DNA of 64,000 nucleotides, taken from positions 558,001 through 622,000 of the forward strand of contig NZ_CP121464.1 in the NCBI RefSeq assembly GCF_029690045.1. Reading direction: 5' to 3'. Position numbers and translations under genes: made by a program. The notes beneath the pieces are model-generated. The model saw only the letters and a program-made list of their open reading frames with translations. It was not told where the DNA came from and ran no database searches. This DNA comes from Janthinobacterium rivuli. Lineage in GTDB: Bacteria; Pseudomonadota; Gammaproteobacteria; Burkholderiales; Burkholderiaceae_D. Positions 42,252-49,928 of the stretch are shown piece after piece; positions within the stretch are counted from its first letter, which is position 1, and the number at the start of each line of letters is the position of its first letter.

Positions 42252-42446
42252 CTATTTGTCTGTTTCCACCTTCAACAGCAGTTTCGCCAGCAGGCGTTTT
42301 TCCTGCTGGCGCTGGCCTGACACGGTTTTCACGTGCGCCCCGGCGGCGCGCTGCAGGGCGGCAGTGGCGACCGGATTGCGCGGTTTTTGCGAGGGCTCGA
42401 CGCGGAACTGCATTTTCTGCCGCGTCGCCAAGGCCTTGTTTGCCAT
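42252..42446 (-). CDS. Small basic hypothetical protein
   Basis: 64-aa basic protein (13 Lys/Arg, no Cys) beginning MANKALATRQKMQFRVEPSQ, with a strong Shine-Dalgarno (AAGGGGG) before ATG 42446. It follows hslU on the same strand with an 18-nt gap, so it is probably the last gene of the hslVU operon. I do not recognise the family; a nucleic-acid or ribosome-associated role is possible from charge alone. Confidence 0.6.
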   Translation of the reverse strand: MANKALATRQKMQFRVEPSQKPRNPVATAALQRAAGAHVKTVSGQRQQEKRLLAKLLLKVETDK

Positions 42447-42464
42447 CGGTTTCCCCCTTCCTTC

Positions 42465-43826
42465 TTACAGCACGTAGCGCGACAGGTCCTCGTTGACCGA
42501 CAGCGCTTCCAGGCGTTCATTGACGTACGCGGCGTCGATCACCAGCAGGTTTTCCGTGGTGCTGCTGCCTTCGCTGGCCGTAAACGACACTTCTTCCAGC
42601 AGCTTTTCCATCACCGTGTGCAGGCGGCGCGCGCCGATGTTTTCCGTGCGCTCGTTTACCGAATAGGCGATTTCGGCCAGGCGCGTGATGCCTTCCGGCG
42701 CGAATTGCAGTTTCAGGTTTTCCGTCGCCAGCAAGGCTTCGTACTGCATCGTCAGGCAGGCGTCGGTGCTGGTGAGAATGCGCTCGAAGTCCGAGATCGA
42801 CAGCGATTCCAGTTCCACGCGGATGGGGAAGCGCCCCTGCAGTTCCGGGATCAGGTCCGACGGTTTCGACAGGTGGAAGGCGCCCGAGGCGATGAACAGG
42901 ATGTGGTCCGTGCGTATCATGCCGTACTTGGTGTTGACGGTCGTGCCCTCGACCAGCGGCAGCAGGTCGCGCTGCACGCCCGCGCGCGAGACGTCGGCGC
43001 CGCCGGACTCCGAACGCGAGGCGATCTTGTCGATTTCGTCCAAAAAGACGATGCCGTTCTGCTCGACGTTCTGGATGGCCTTCTGCTTCAGTTCATCTTC
43101 GTTGAGAAGCTTGGCCGCTTCTTCCTCGACCAGCAGTTTCAAGGCTTCGCGGATCTTGACCTTGCGCGCCTTCTTGCGCTGCCCGCCCACGCCCGAAAAC
43201 ATGGACTTGATCTGCTCCGTCATTTCTTCCATGCCTGGCGGCGCCATGATTTCCATCTGCGGGCCTGCCTCGGCCAGCTCGATCTCGATTTCCTTGTCAT
43301 CGAGCTCGCCCTGGCGCAAGCGCTTGCGGAAGGTCTGGCGCGTGCTGTCGCCGCTGCCGCCCGTATCCACGGCCGCGGCCGTATTCGGCGTGAAGCCGAA
43401 GTCGCGCGCCGGCGGCACGAGAATGTCGATGACGCGGTCTTCGGCCGCATCTTCGGCGCGTGCGCGCACCTTCTTCATTTCCAGCGCGCGCGTCTGCTTG
43501 ATGCCGATGTCGATCAGGTCGCGGATGATGGTGTCGACGTCGCGGCCCACATAACCGACTTCCGTGAATTTGGTCGCTTCGATCTTAATGAACGGCGCCT
43601 CGGCCAGCTTGGCCAGGCGGCGCGCGATTTCCGTCTTGCCGACGCCCGTGGGGCCGATCATGAGGATGTTCTTGGGCGTGATTTCATGGCGCAAGGGCTC
43701 GGCCACCTGCTGGCGGCGCCAGCGGTTGCGCAGGGCGATGGCGACGGCGCGCTTGGCCTTGGCCTGGCCCACCACGTGCTTGTCGAGTTCAGTGACGATT
43801 TCCGACGGGGTCATGTTCATGATCAT
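42465..43826 (-). CDS. hslU: HslU unfoldase ATPase of the HslVU protease
   Basis: AAA+ unfoldase (453 aa) that unfolds substrates and feeds them into the HslV peptidase. The N-terminus ([17 protein letters not shown]), Walker A Gly-Pro-Thr-Gly-Val-Gly-Lys-Thr, the I-domain (about 110-240, ending near [18 protein letters not shown]), Walker B ([12 protein letters not shown]), sensor region ([12 protein letters not shown]) and the C-terminal tail Leu-Ser-Arg-Tyr-Val-Leu that activates HslV are all present. Three in-frame ATGs (43826, 43820, 43814) are close together; no strong Shine-Dalgarno separates them. Confidence 0.95.
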   Translation of the reverse strand: MIMNMTPSEIVTELDKHVVGQAKAKRAVAIALRNRWRRQQVAEPLRHEITPKNILMIGPTGVGKTEIARRLAKLAEAPFIKIEATKFTEVGYVGRDVDTIIRDLIDIGIKQTRALEMKKVRARAEDAAEDRVIDILVPPARDFGFTPNTAAAVDTGGSGDSTRQTFRKRLRQGELDDKEIEIELAEAGPQMEIMAPPGMEEMTEQIKSMFSGVGGQRKKARKVKIREALKLLVEEEAAKLLNEDELKQKAIQNVEQNGIVFLDEIDKIASRSESGGADVSRAGVQRDLLPLVEGTTVNTKYGMIRTDHILFIASGAFHLSKPSDLIPELQGRFPIRVELESLSISDFERILTSTDACLTMQYEALLATENLKLQFAPEGITRLAEIAYSVNERTENIGARRLHTVMEKLLEEVSFTASEGSSTTENLLVIDAAYVNERLEALSVNEDLSRYVL

Positions 43827-43834
43827 AATTGGCT

Positions 43835-43855
43835 TTCTGTATTCTGTATTCTGTG
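43835..43855. repeat. Heptamer tandem repeat (TTCTGTA x3) between hslV and hslU
   Basis: Three near-perfect copies of TTCTGTA (last copy ends in G) occupy the gap just upstream of hslU on the minus strand. The repeat falls at the hslU ribosome-binding region and could vary by slippage, which would shift the spacing between hslV and hslU. Confidence 0.5.
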
Positions 43856-43867
43856 CTCGGGGGACGC

Positions 43868-44404
43868 TTATTCCAGCGTCTCGATGATGTGCGACATGTT
43901 GGTGTAGATGCACAGTTCCGCGGCGATGGTCAGCGACTTCTTGACCACCTCGGCCGGCGACAAGTCCGTGTTTTCCTGCAGCGCCTTGGCGGCCGACTGG
44001 GCATAGGTGCCGCCCGAGCCGATGGCGCCGATGCCGTCTTCCGGCTCCAGCACGTCGCCATTGCCCGTGATGACCAGGGTCGACTCGCTGTCGGCCACCA
44101 GCAGCATCGCTTCCAGGCGGCGCAGCACGCGGTCGGTGCGCCAGTCCTTGGCCAGTTCGACGGAGGCGCGCAGCAGATTGCCCTGGTGTTTTTCCAGCTT
44201 GCCTTCAAAGCGGTCGAGCAAGGTAAAAGCGTCGGCGGTGCCGCCGGCAAAGCCGACCAGGACCTTGCCCTGATACAACTTACGCACTTTGCGGGCCGTA
44301 CCCTTCATGACGATGTTGCCGAGCGTTACCTGGCCATCGCCGCCCAGGGCGACTTGCTTGCCGCGCCGGACGCAGAGGATGGTGGTGCCGTGAAATTGTT
44401 CCAT
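43868..44404 (-). CDS. hslV: HslV peptidase of the HslVU protease
   Basis: Threonine peptidase (178 aa) assembling into two hexameric rings. The mature N-terminal Thr is predicted at residue 7 (MEQFHG removed before Thr-Thr-Ile-Leu), giving a six-residue propeptide. The core motifs [42 protein letters not shown] and [19 protein letters not shown] are conserved. It is the first gene of the heat-shock operon; a sigma-32-type promoter lies upstream. Confidence 0.95.
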   Translation of the reverse strand: MEQFHGTTILCVRRGKQVALGGDGQVTLGNIVMKGTARKVRKLYQGKVLVGFAGGTADAFTLLDRFEGKLEKHQGNLLRASVELAKDWRTDRVLRRLEAMLLVADSESTLVITGNGDVLEPEDGIGAIGSGGTYAQSAAKALQENTDLSPAEVVKKSLTIAAELCIYTNMSHIIETLE

Positions 44405-44467
44405 AGTGACCTCAAAAGATTCGTGCCGATGCGTGCAAGGCCATGCGATTGCGCGCCCATGCTACAA

Positions 44468-44495
44468 AAGTGGGGATGGAAAAGGCAATTGCAAG
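44468..44495 (-). promoter_or_regulatory. Sigma-32 (heat-shock) promoter of hslVU
   Basis: On the minus strand CTTGCAA, a 13-nt spacer, then CCCCACTT. This matches the RpoH consensus CTTGAAA-N13-15-CCCCATnT with one mismatch in each box. Transcription would start near 44461, giving a leader of about 57 nt to hslV. hslVU is heat-inducible in other proteobacteria. Confidence 0.75.
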
Positions 44496-44543
44496 CGGCA
44501 CTTGCCGCTGCAGTGCCTGCTTCAGTGTAGTCGGCGCGGAACG

Positions 44544-44580
44544 AAAAAAAAGCACGCAACCAAAGGTTGTGTGCTTTTTT
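44544..44580. terminator. Bidirectional terminator between hslV and dksA
   Basis: Stem GCACGCAACC with GGTTGTGTGC (one wobble), AAA loop, flanked by an A-run and a T-run. On the minus strand it ends dksA transcription, whose stop is 48 nt away. The plus strand has no gene reading into it. Confidence 0.85.
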
Positions 44581-44627
44581 ATGCGCCATCGCGCAGCCGC
44601 CGGGGCGGCCGTGCAAGGGGAGGGTGA

Positions 44628-45080
44628 TCAGTCGCCGTACAGCTTTTGCTTCAGTTCGCGCCGTTGCTGGGCTTCCAGCGACAGGGTGGCAGTCGGACGG
44701 GCGATCAGGCGGGGGATGCCGATAGGCTCGCCCGTTTCTTCACACCAGCCATAGTCGCCGGCGTCGATGCTGGCGATCGATTGCTGCACTTTCTTCAGCA
44801 ATTTGCGCTCGCGGTCGCGCGTGCGCAATTCCAGCGCATGCTCTTCCTCGATGGTGGCGCGGTCGGCAGGGTCCGGTACGAGCACGGTTTCACGCAAGTG
44901 TTCCGTGGTTTCGCCGGCGTTTTTCAGCAGGTCTTTTTCAAGCTGCTGCAGGCGCGCCTTGAAGAATGCCAGTTGTGCCGGATTCATGTAGTCATCTTCG
45001 CTCATGGCGCGAATTTGGTCTTCGCTGATGAGTGGGATGTCTTGGTTGGCGGCCGGGGTCGATTTATTAGTTTTGGTCAT
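44628..45080 (-). CDS. dksA: RNA polymerase-binding transcription factor DksA, zinc-finger-less type
   Basis: DksA (150 aa) enters the RNA polymerase secondary channel and, with ppGpp, represses rRNA and activates amino-acid promoters. The coiled-coil tip keeps Asp-Pro-Ala-Asp-Arg-Ala, matching E. coli DksA residues needed for activity. Of the four zinc Cys only one remains (YGWCEETGEPIG); the others are Thr, Leu or Ala (ARPTATLSLEAQQR). Such Cys-poor DksA is known from other betaproteobacteria and from zinc-independent DksA2 of Pseudomonas. The frame extends to 45146, but ATG 45080 gives the normal start. Next is a COG0523 gene on the same strand. Confidence 0.93.
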   Translation of the reverse strand: MTKTNKSTPAANQDIPLISEDQIRAMSEDDYMNPAQLAFFKARLQQLEKDLLKNAGETTEHLRETVLVPDPADRATIEEEHALELRTRDRERKLLKKVQQSIASIDAGDYGWCEETGEPIGIPRLIARPTATLSLEAQQRRELKQKLYGD

Positions 45081-45561
45081 AACTTCGCTTACCTTCGATA
45101 CGACAGAGTTTTCAAATTGATCAGTTGATGCGGCGATACCGAGCAACTGTACAGGTTCCGCTTGGCATTGCTGTCCCGCTGTACTGCGTGCGACCTTGGC
45201 TTGCCGGCGTAAGCCAGGACTACCGGCCGGCTAAGGTGTCATGTTGATAACTTTTTACCGCTCTATGCCAGTCGCGCTATGCGCGCGTCAACAGGCGTGT
45301 TGGGTGGATCGGTTGCATGCCTGGCATGCGGCCAGCGGCAGTTTGCCAGCATTTCATGACAGGCGAACGACATGGGCCGTTTTCGTCGCTGATTTTGGCA
45401 CGCTTTGCCTTATATTGCCATCCCGATTTGTTGACTAGCCGATCAGAAACGGCTACTTGTTGGTTTCTACCAGCAAGATGGGTGTCGGACAGCGGGAAAG
45501 CGTGCTTAACTTTCCCTTTTGTTTCTGCTTTGCAACGGGTACTTTGCAAAACCCGGCTAGT
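45081..45561. other. Intergenic region between the COG0523 gene and dksA
   Basis: 481 bp with no credible gene. It must hold the dksA promoter. Several hairpins are visible: GCATGC-CTG-GCATGC near 45317, TAGCCG/CGGCTA near 45437-45457, and GGGAAAG/CTTTCCC at 45494-45516, the last followed by TTTT on the plus strand. ORFs of up to 65 codons show no recognisable protein. A small RNA in this region is possible but unsupported. Confidence 0.4.
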
Positions 45562-46626
45562 TTATACCAAACATTGTTCGAGTCCGCGAATAAAAATGTC
45601 TTTTGGTAGATTCTTGCCAATAAACACCATTTTGCTGCCACGCACTTCGTTTTCGCCCCATTTGGCGCCCAGGTCGCTGCCCATCAGCTGGTGCACGCCT
45701 TGAAACACCACCTTGCGCTCGGCGCCCTGCATCAGCAGCACGCCCTTGTAGCGCAGCATGCGCGGGCCATACACTTGCACCAGGCCGCCGAGGAACTCGT
45801 CGAGCTTGGCGCTGTCGAACGGTTGCGTACTTTTGAAAACAAAGGCGGCGATATCGTCGCTGTGCTGCGCATGGTGGTGGTCGGCATGGCCGCAATCGGT
45901 GGCGCAGGCCGCAGTGTGCTCATGCTTGTGCTCATGTGCATGGTCATGATCGTGCACATGCGCCGTTTCCGTGGCGAGGAAATCCGGGTCCAGTTCCAGC
46001 TTTTCATTCAGGTTGAAACCGCGGATGTCGAGCACTTCGGCCAGCGGCGCGCGGCCGAAATCGACCTTGGCGATCGGGGCGCGGGGATTGATGCGCTTCA
46101 AACGGCGCGTCAGGATGTCCACGGCCTCTTCACTGACGAGGTCGGTTTTCGACAGCAGCAGCTTGTCGGCAAAGCCTACTTGCCGCTGGGCTTCCTCGTA
46201 TTCGTCCAGTTGCTTCATGGCATGACGGGCATCGACCACCGTGATGATGGCGTCGAGCATGTAGTGGCTGCCCACTTCCTCGTCGACAAAGAAGGTTTGC
46301 GCCACGGGGCCGGGATTGGCCAGGCCCGTCGTTTCGATCACGACGCGGTCGAAGGCCAGCAGGCCGGCGTCGCGCTTGCGCGCCAGTTCCGTCAGGCCCA
46401 CGATCAGGTCGCCGCGCACGGTGCAGCAGATGCAGCCGTTGTTCATCTCGATGATGTGTTCGTTGCTATCCTGCACCAGGATTTCATTGTCGATGTTTTC
46501 CTGGCCAAACTCGTTTTCGATCACGGCGATGCGCATGCCATGGTCTTCCTGCAGTATGCGGTTGAGCAAGGTGGTTTTGCCTGCGCCCAGGAAACCGGTG
46601 AGGATGGTGGTTGGAATCAGTGCCAT
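45562..46626 (-). CDS. COG0523 (CobW/ZigA/ZNG1-type) GTPase metallochaperone
   Basis: G3E-family GTPase (354 aa). Walker A GFLGAGKTTLLN (about residue 10), the metal motif Gly-Cys-Ile-Cys-Cys (about 65), switch ETTGLANPGPVAQTF and base-recognition SKTD are intact. A His-rich stretch (about 220-256, over a dozen His, plus Cys) between the GTPase and the C-terminal domain suggests zinc delivery. The C-terminal CobW domain (FVFKSTQPFD...MLRYKGVL) is complete. The frame starts at 46662, but ATG 46626 gives the normal MALIPTTIL. It is downstream of xerC and upstream of dksA. Confidence 0.88.
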   Translation of the reverse strand: MALIPTTILTGFLGAGKTTLLNRILQEDHGMRIAVIENEFGQENIDNEILVQDSNEHIIEMNNGCICCTVRGDLIVGLTELARKRDAGLLAFDRVVIETTGLANPGPVAQTFFVDEEVGSHYMLDAIITVVDARHAMKQLDEYEEAQRQVGFADKLLLSKTDLVSEEAVDILTRRLKRINPRAPIAKVDFGRAPLAEVLDIRGFNLNEKLELDPDFLATETAHVHDHDHAHEHKHEHTAACATDCGHADHHHAQHSDDIAAFVFKSTQPFDSAKLDEFLGGLVQVYGPRMLRYKGVLLMQGAERKVVFQGVHQLMGSDLGAKWGENEVRGSKMVFIGKNLPKDIFIRGLEQCLV

Positions 46627-46761
46627 GAGAGATGCCTTGTAATCGGTGGTGCCGCCGCGCAAGCGGAAGAATGCGGACGATTATGCCGGAATTTTGCAAA
46701 AGCTTGCAAATGCGCGCCGATCCGCTTGATATGGATCAGGCTGGCCAGCGGGTGCGGCTGC

Positions 46762-47709
46762 CTACTTGAGCTTGGCGCGCGGATGCGCCTGGTCGTACAC
46801 GTGCGCCAGGTGCTGGAAGTCGAGGGCCGTGTAGACCTGGGTCGAGGTGATGCTGGAATGGCCCAGCATTTCCTGCACGGCGCGCAAGTCGCCCGACGAT
46901 TGCAGCACGTGCGAAGCAAACGAGTGGCGCAGCACGTGCGGGTGCACGTTGGCGGGAATCTCGGTGGCCAGCGCGTGCGCCTTCAGGCGCAGCTGCAGCA
47001 CGCGCGGCGAGATGCGCGTGCCGCGCGTGCTTAAAAACAAGGCAGCACTGCCATCGGCCGCCGGCGGGCGCACGCCCAGCCAGGCAGTCAGGGCCACGAG
47101 CGCCGCCTTGCCGACCGGCACCTTGCGCATCTTGCTGCCCTTGCCCGTGACGATGACTTCGAAGCTGGCCATGTCGAGCCAGCCCAGCGAGGCGGGCTGG
47201 CCATTTTCCGCCTTGCAGTAATGGGTATCCAGGCTGGTCAGTTCGGACACGCGCAAGCCGCTTGAATACAGCAGTTCGAACATGGCGCGGTTGCACAGCT
47301 GTTCCGGTTCGGCCGCGCCTTGCTGGTGTTGCGCAGGCGCCACGAGGCGCACGGCGTCGTCCACCGACAGGGCTTTGGGCAAGGTTTTGGCCCGCTTCGG
47401 GGCGCGGATGCCGTCGAGGGGATTGGCGTCGAGCGTGGTCTCGCCACTGAGCCAGTTGAAAAAGCCGCGCCACGACGACAGCTTGCGGGCGATCGAGCGC
47501 GGGTCGAGGCCGCCGGCGTGCAGCTTGGCCGTGTAGCGGCGCACTTCGTTGTGCGCCAGCGCCGTCCAGGGCGTATTGCCGCTCAGTTCCAGCAAGGCGC
47601 GCAGGTCACGCCCGTAGGCGTCCAGCGTATGCGGCGACAGCTTGCGCTGCGTGGCCAGTTGCGCCAGGTAGGCGTCAAGCCACTCGGCCTTGCCGCGCAC
47701 CGCGTTCAT
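46762..47709 (-). CDS. xerC: Tyrosine recombinase XerC
   Basis: Chromosome-dimer resolution recombinase (315 aa) that acts with XerD at dif. The N-terminal SAM-like core-binding domain (about 1-100) and catalytic domain carry the expected residues: Arg in SSGLRVSEL, Lys in VTGKGSKMR, His-x-x-Arg in HPHVLRHSFASH, His in MLGHSS and the nucleophile Tyr in TQVYTALD. The downstream neighbour is the COG0523 gene; the DUF484 gene is directly upstream, as in E. coli (dapF-yigA-xerC). Confidence 0.92.
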   Translation of the reverse strand: MNAVRGKAEWLDAYLAQLATQRKLSPHTLDAYGRDLRALLELSGNTPWTALAHNEVRRYTAKLHAGGLDPRSIARKLSSWRGFFNWLSGETTLDANPLDGIRAPKRAKTLPKALSVDDAVRLVAPAQHQQGAAEPEQLCNRAMFELLYSSGLRVSELTSLDTHYCKAENGQPASLGWLDMASFEVIVTGKGSKMRKVPVGKAALVALTAWLGVRPPAADGSAALFLSTRGTRISPRVLQLRLKAHALATEIPANVHPHVLRHSFASHVLQSSGDLRAVQEMLGHSSITSTQVYTALDFQHLAHVYDQAHPRAKLK

Positions 47710-47716
47710 GGCTGAC

Positions 47717-48394
47717 TCAGGCAGGCGAGCCGGCGCGCAGCGCGGCCAGGGCGGCGCTGGCTGTGGCGCCGATATGCACGAGGAAATCCGTGCCCATGCT
47801 CGAGGTAAAGCGTTCGCTGTCGGGCGAACCGAGCACCAGCAGGCCGAAGGTGCCCGTGGTGTTCGGGGCGCGCAGGGCGATCATGACGGTCGATTCGATC
47901 TTGTCAGCTTGCAACCAGTGCACGGCTTCGAAATCGCGGTTGCTGCCGCAGTACGGGGTTTGCAGGCTGTTGGCGAACATGCGCACGTCGGCCGTGACAT
48001 CTTCCGTGAACCAGCCGTCGGCGTGTTCCGGCAGCACTTGCCACAGGCGCAGGCTGACGTAAGGCACGTCGAAATTGCTTTGCAAGGCATCGACCAGCAC
48101 GCGCGGCATGTCCGCATCGTTGCGCACTTGCAGCATGGCCTGGTTCCAGCCGTGGAACTTGCTGGCGATGTCGCCATTTTCCTCGGCCACACGGCTCAGC
48201 TTGGACATGCGCAGTTCCAGCGCCTTGTACTTGTCGCGCATCACTTCCATTTGCCGCTCCTGCAGCGAGATGGTGCGTCCCGTCAGCGGACTGCTCAGCT
48301 TGACCTCGCCGAGCAGGGCGGTATGCTCTTCGAAGAAATTCGGGTGCTCGCTCAGGTACTGGGCGACGGTGCTGGAATCGAGTGTGGCGGTCAT
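47717..48394 (-). CDS. DUF484 (YigA-like) GAF-type protein
   Basis: Conserved protein (225 aa) found beside xerC in many proteobacteria. N-terminal SSTVAQYLSEHPNFFEEH, a helical QERQMEVMRDKYKALELRM segment and a GAF-like C-terminal half (about 80-220) with PYCGSNRDFEAVHWL. Function unknown. The stop lies 7 nt before xerC, suggesting translational coupling. Confidence 0.85.
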   Translation of the reverse strand: MTATLDSSTVAQYLSEHPNFFEEHTALLGEVKLSSPLTGRTISLQERQMEVMRDKYKALELRMSKLSRVAEENGDIASKFHGWNQAMLQVRNDADMPRVLVDALQSNFDVPYVSLRLWQVLPEHADGWFTEDVTADVRMFANSLQTPYCGSNRDFEAVHWLQADKIESTVMIALRAPNTTGTFGLLVLGSPDSERFTSSMGTDFLVHIGATASAALAALRAGSPA

Positions 48395-48496
48395 TGAGAA
48401 TATCTGTCAGTGAAAGTTGAACACTTCATTCTAACCGAGAGTGCGCCGGCATAGGCGCAAAGGGGACGGTAGCGATGCATTTTCCGCGCGCCCATG

Positions 48497-48524
48497 AAAA
48501 AAGCGGCATGGTTGCCCATGCCGC
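48497..48524 (-). terminator. Intrinsic terminator of the porin gene
   Basis: On the minus strand GCGGCATGG-GCAA-CCATGCCGC is followed by TTTTTT. It lies about 50 nt past the porin stop (48574) and is a perfect 9-bp stem. Confidence 0.9.
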
Positions 48525-48573
48525 CTTGTACTCCTGGTTCAGCAATCACCCGCGGAGGGTGACTGGCCGGCCA

Positions 48574-49608
48574 TTAGAAGTTGTGATGCAAGCCCAGACC
48601 GATGTAGGTCTTCGACACAGCATCCTTGCGGTTCGAGATGTCCGCGTACAGGTAGGTGCGTTTCGACAGGTTGTAGTCGTAGCCCAGCGATGCTTGTTTG
48701 GTTTTGGTCACGCCGTCTGGCGTTTTTTGACCGTAGCCAGCGCGAACCTTGCCTGGGCCGACGTCGTAGTTGGCGCCAACGAGCCATGCTTTGGTGTCGG
48801 TGTTGATGATCTTGAAGTTGCCATCATCCTGATGCTGGTACGATGCCATCAGTTTCAGTTCCGTTACCGGATTGAACGATGCTGCAACCGACCACAGCTT
48901 GGCTTGCAGGCCATTGCGCTCATACGCGGCCATACCGGCGAACTGGCCGTAGTTGTACGTAGCCGAGACCGAGTACGGATTCGACGCTGGCACGGCATTG
49001 GCAGCCACCGGGTAGTTGTTGGCTGGTGGCGTAGCTGCTGGTCCAGGGAATGCCGGATTGTTATTGGCTTCCTTGGCGGCGACAGTGGCGTTGAACTGGA
49101 AGCCGCTGATGACTGGCGAGTTGTAGAACACGGCGTTCGAGAAGCGGTTACGCGAATTGCCGGCTGCGCTCAGCGGATCGCTGCTGTAAGCGGCCACCGT
49201 GATGTCGGTCTGGAAACCGGCTGGCGTAGGCATGCCCGACCATGGTTCGAACGCGGTGCTCGATTCCTGGAAGGCGGTCAGGCCGCGGCCCAGACGCACG
49301 GTACCGAAGTTGCCTTGCAGGCCGACGCGGCTTTGACCCTGGAACAGCGGACGGGAGTTGCTTTCCAGCGTACCCGTATCGGATTCATAGCGAATTTCCA
49401 GTTGGAAAATAGCTTTCAAGCCATTGCCCAGATCTTCCGTGCCCTTGAAGCCCAGTTTGTTGTTGTCGCGCTTGGTGACAGCGGTGGTCGAACCAGTCGC
49501 TTTGCCCAGGCCTGCATCGATCGTGCCGTAGATTTGGACGGACGACTGCGCTTGTGCGGTTGCGGCAAAGGCGCCGAAGAGTGCGAGGGCAACGAGTGAT
49601 TTTTTCAT
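48574..49608 (-). CDS. Gram-negative general porin (Omp32/OmpC-like)
   Basis: Trimeric outer-membrane porin (344 aa). Signal peptide MKKSLVALALFGAFAATAQA is followed by the family start SSVQIYGTIDAGLG, alternating barrel strands (NKLGFKGTEDLGNGLKAIFQLE, FGTVRLGRGLTAFQ) and a C-terminal Phe (LGLHHNF). The constriction loop likely includes EPWSGMPTPAG. It is monocistronic with its own terminator. Its position interrupts the usual dapF-DUF484-xerC order. Confidence 0.92.
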   Translation of the reverse strand: MKKSLVALALFGAFAATAQAQSSVQIYGTIDAGLGKATGSTTAVTKRDNNKLGFKGTEDLGNGLKAIFQLEIRYESDTGTLESNSRPLFQGQSRVGLQGNFGTVRLGRGLTAFQESSTAFEPWSGMPTPAGFQTDITVAAYSSDPLSAAGNSRNRFSNAVFYNSPVISGFQFNATVAAKEANNNPAFPGPAATPPANNYPVAANAVPASNPYSVSATYNYGQFAGMAAYERNGLQAKLWSVAASFNPVTELKLMASYQHQDDGNFKIINTDTKAWLVGANYDVGPGKVRAGYGQKTPDGVTKTKQASLGYDYNLSKRTYLYADISNRKDAVSKTYIGLGLHHNF

Positions 49609-49928
49609 GTCTTATTCCCTATTAAAAGTGAGTTCCGTCCGAGATCCGAGCAGATTGAAACACGCTAACTGTCGCGTTTCGATGAATGAACCTTAATTCG
49701 TCGGCGCGCAAGACGTGCGGGATTGGTCAAATATGCGTGAAAAGATTGGTGAAAAGCGGCATAACTGCATGCCCCTGTTGTATTTTTGTAACGCGCGGTT
49801 TTTGCCGATCCTGCGCCGATGGCAAGCGTTTCCCCATCGCCACGCTAGCTGCGCATTGTGATATTGGCATGTCAGGGCTTGGACATTGTTGCGGTGAATC
49901 AAGTTCTTGAGGCCGCTTTGGCGGATTT
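49609..49928. other. Divergent intergenic region between the porin and the Sel1 gene
   Basis: 320 bp without a gene. It holds the porin promoter (minus strand; Shine-Dalgarno AGGGA is visible just before ATG 49608) and the promoter of the plus-strand Sel1 gene. I find no convincing -35/-10 pair, riboswitch or conserved palindrome. Confidence 0.4.

Noticed and set aside
42333..43907. 524-aa plus-strand ORF opposite hslU
   Set aside because: Antisense shadow of hslU.
45241..45438. 65-codon plus-strand ORF between dksA and the COG0523 gene
   Set aside because: No Shine-Dalgarno of note, no recognisable motif, composition like the non-coding surroundings.
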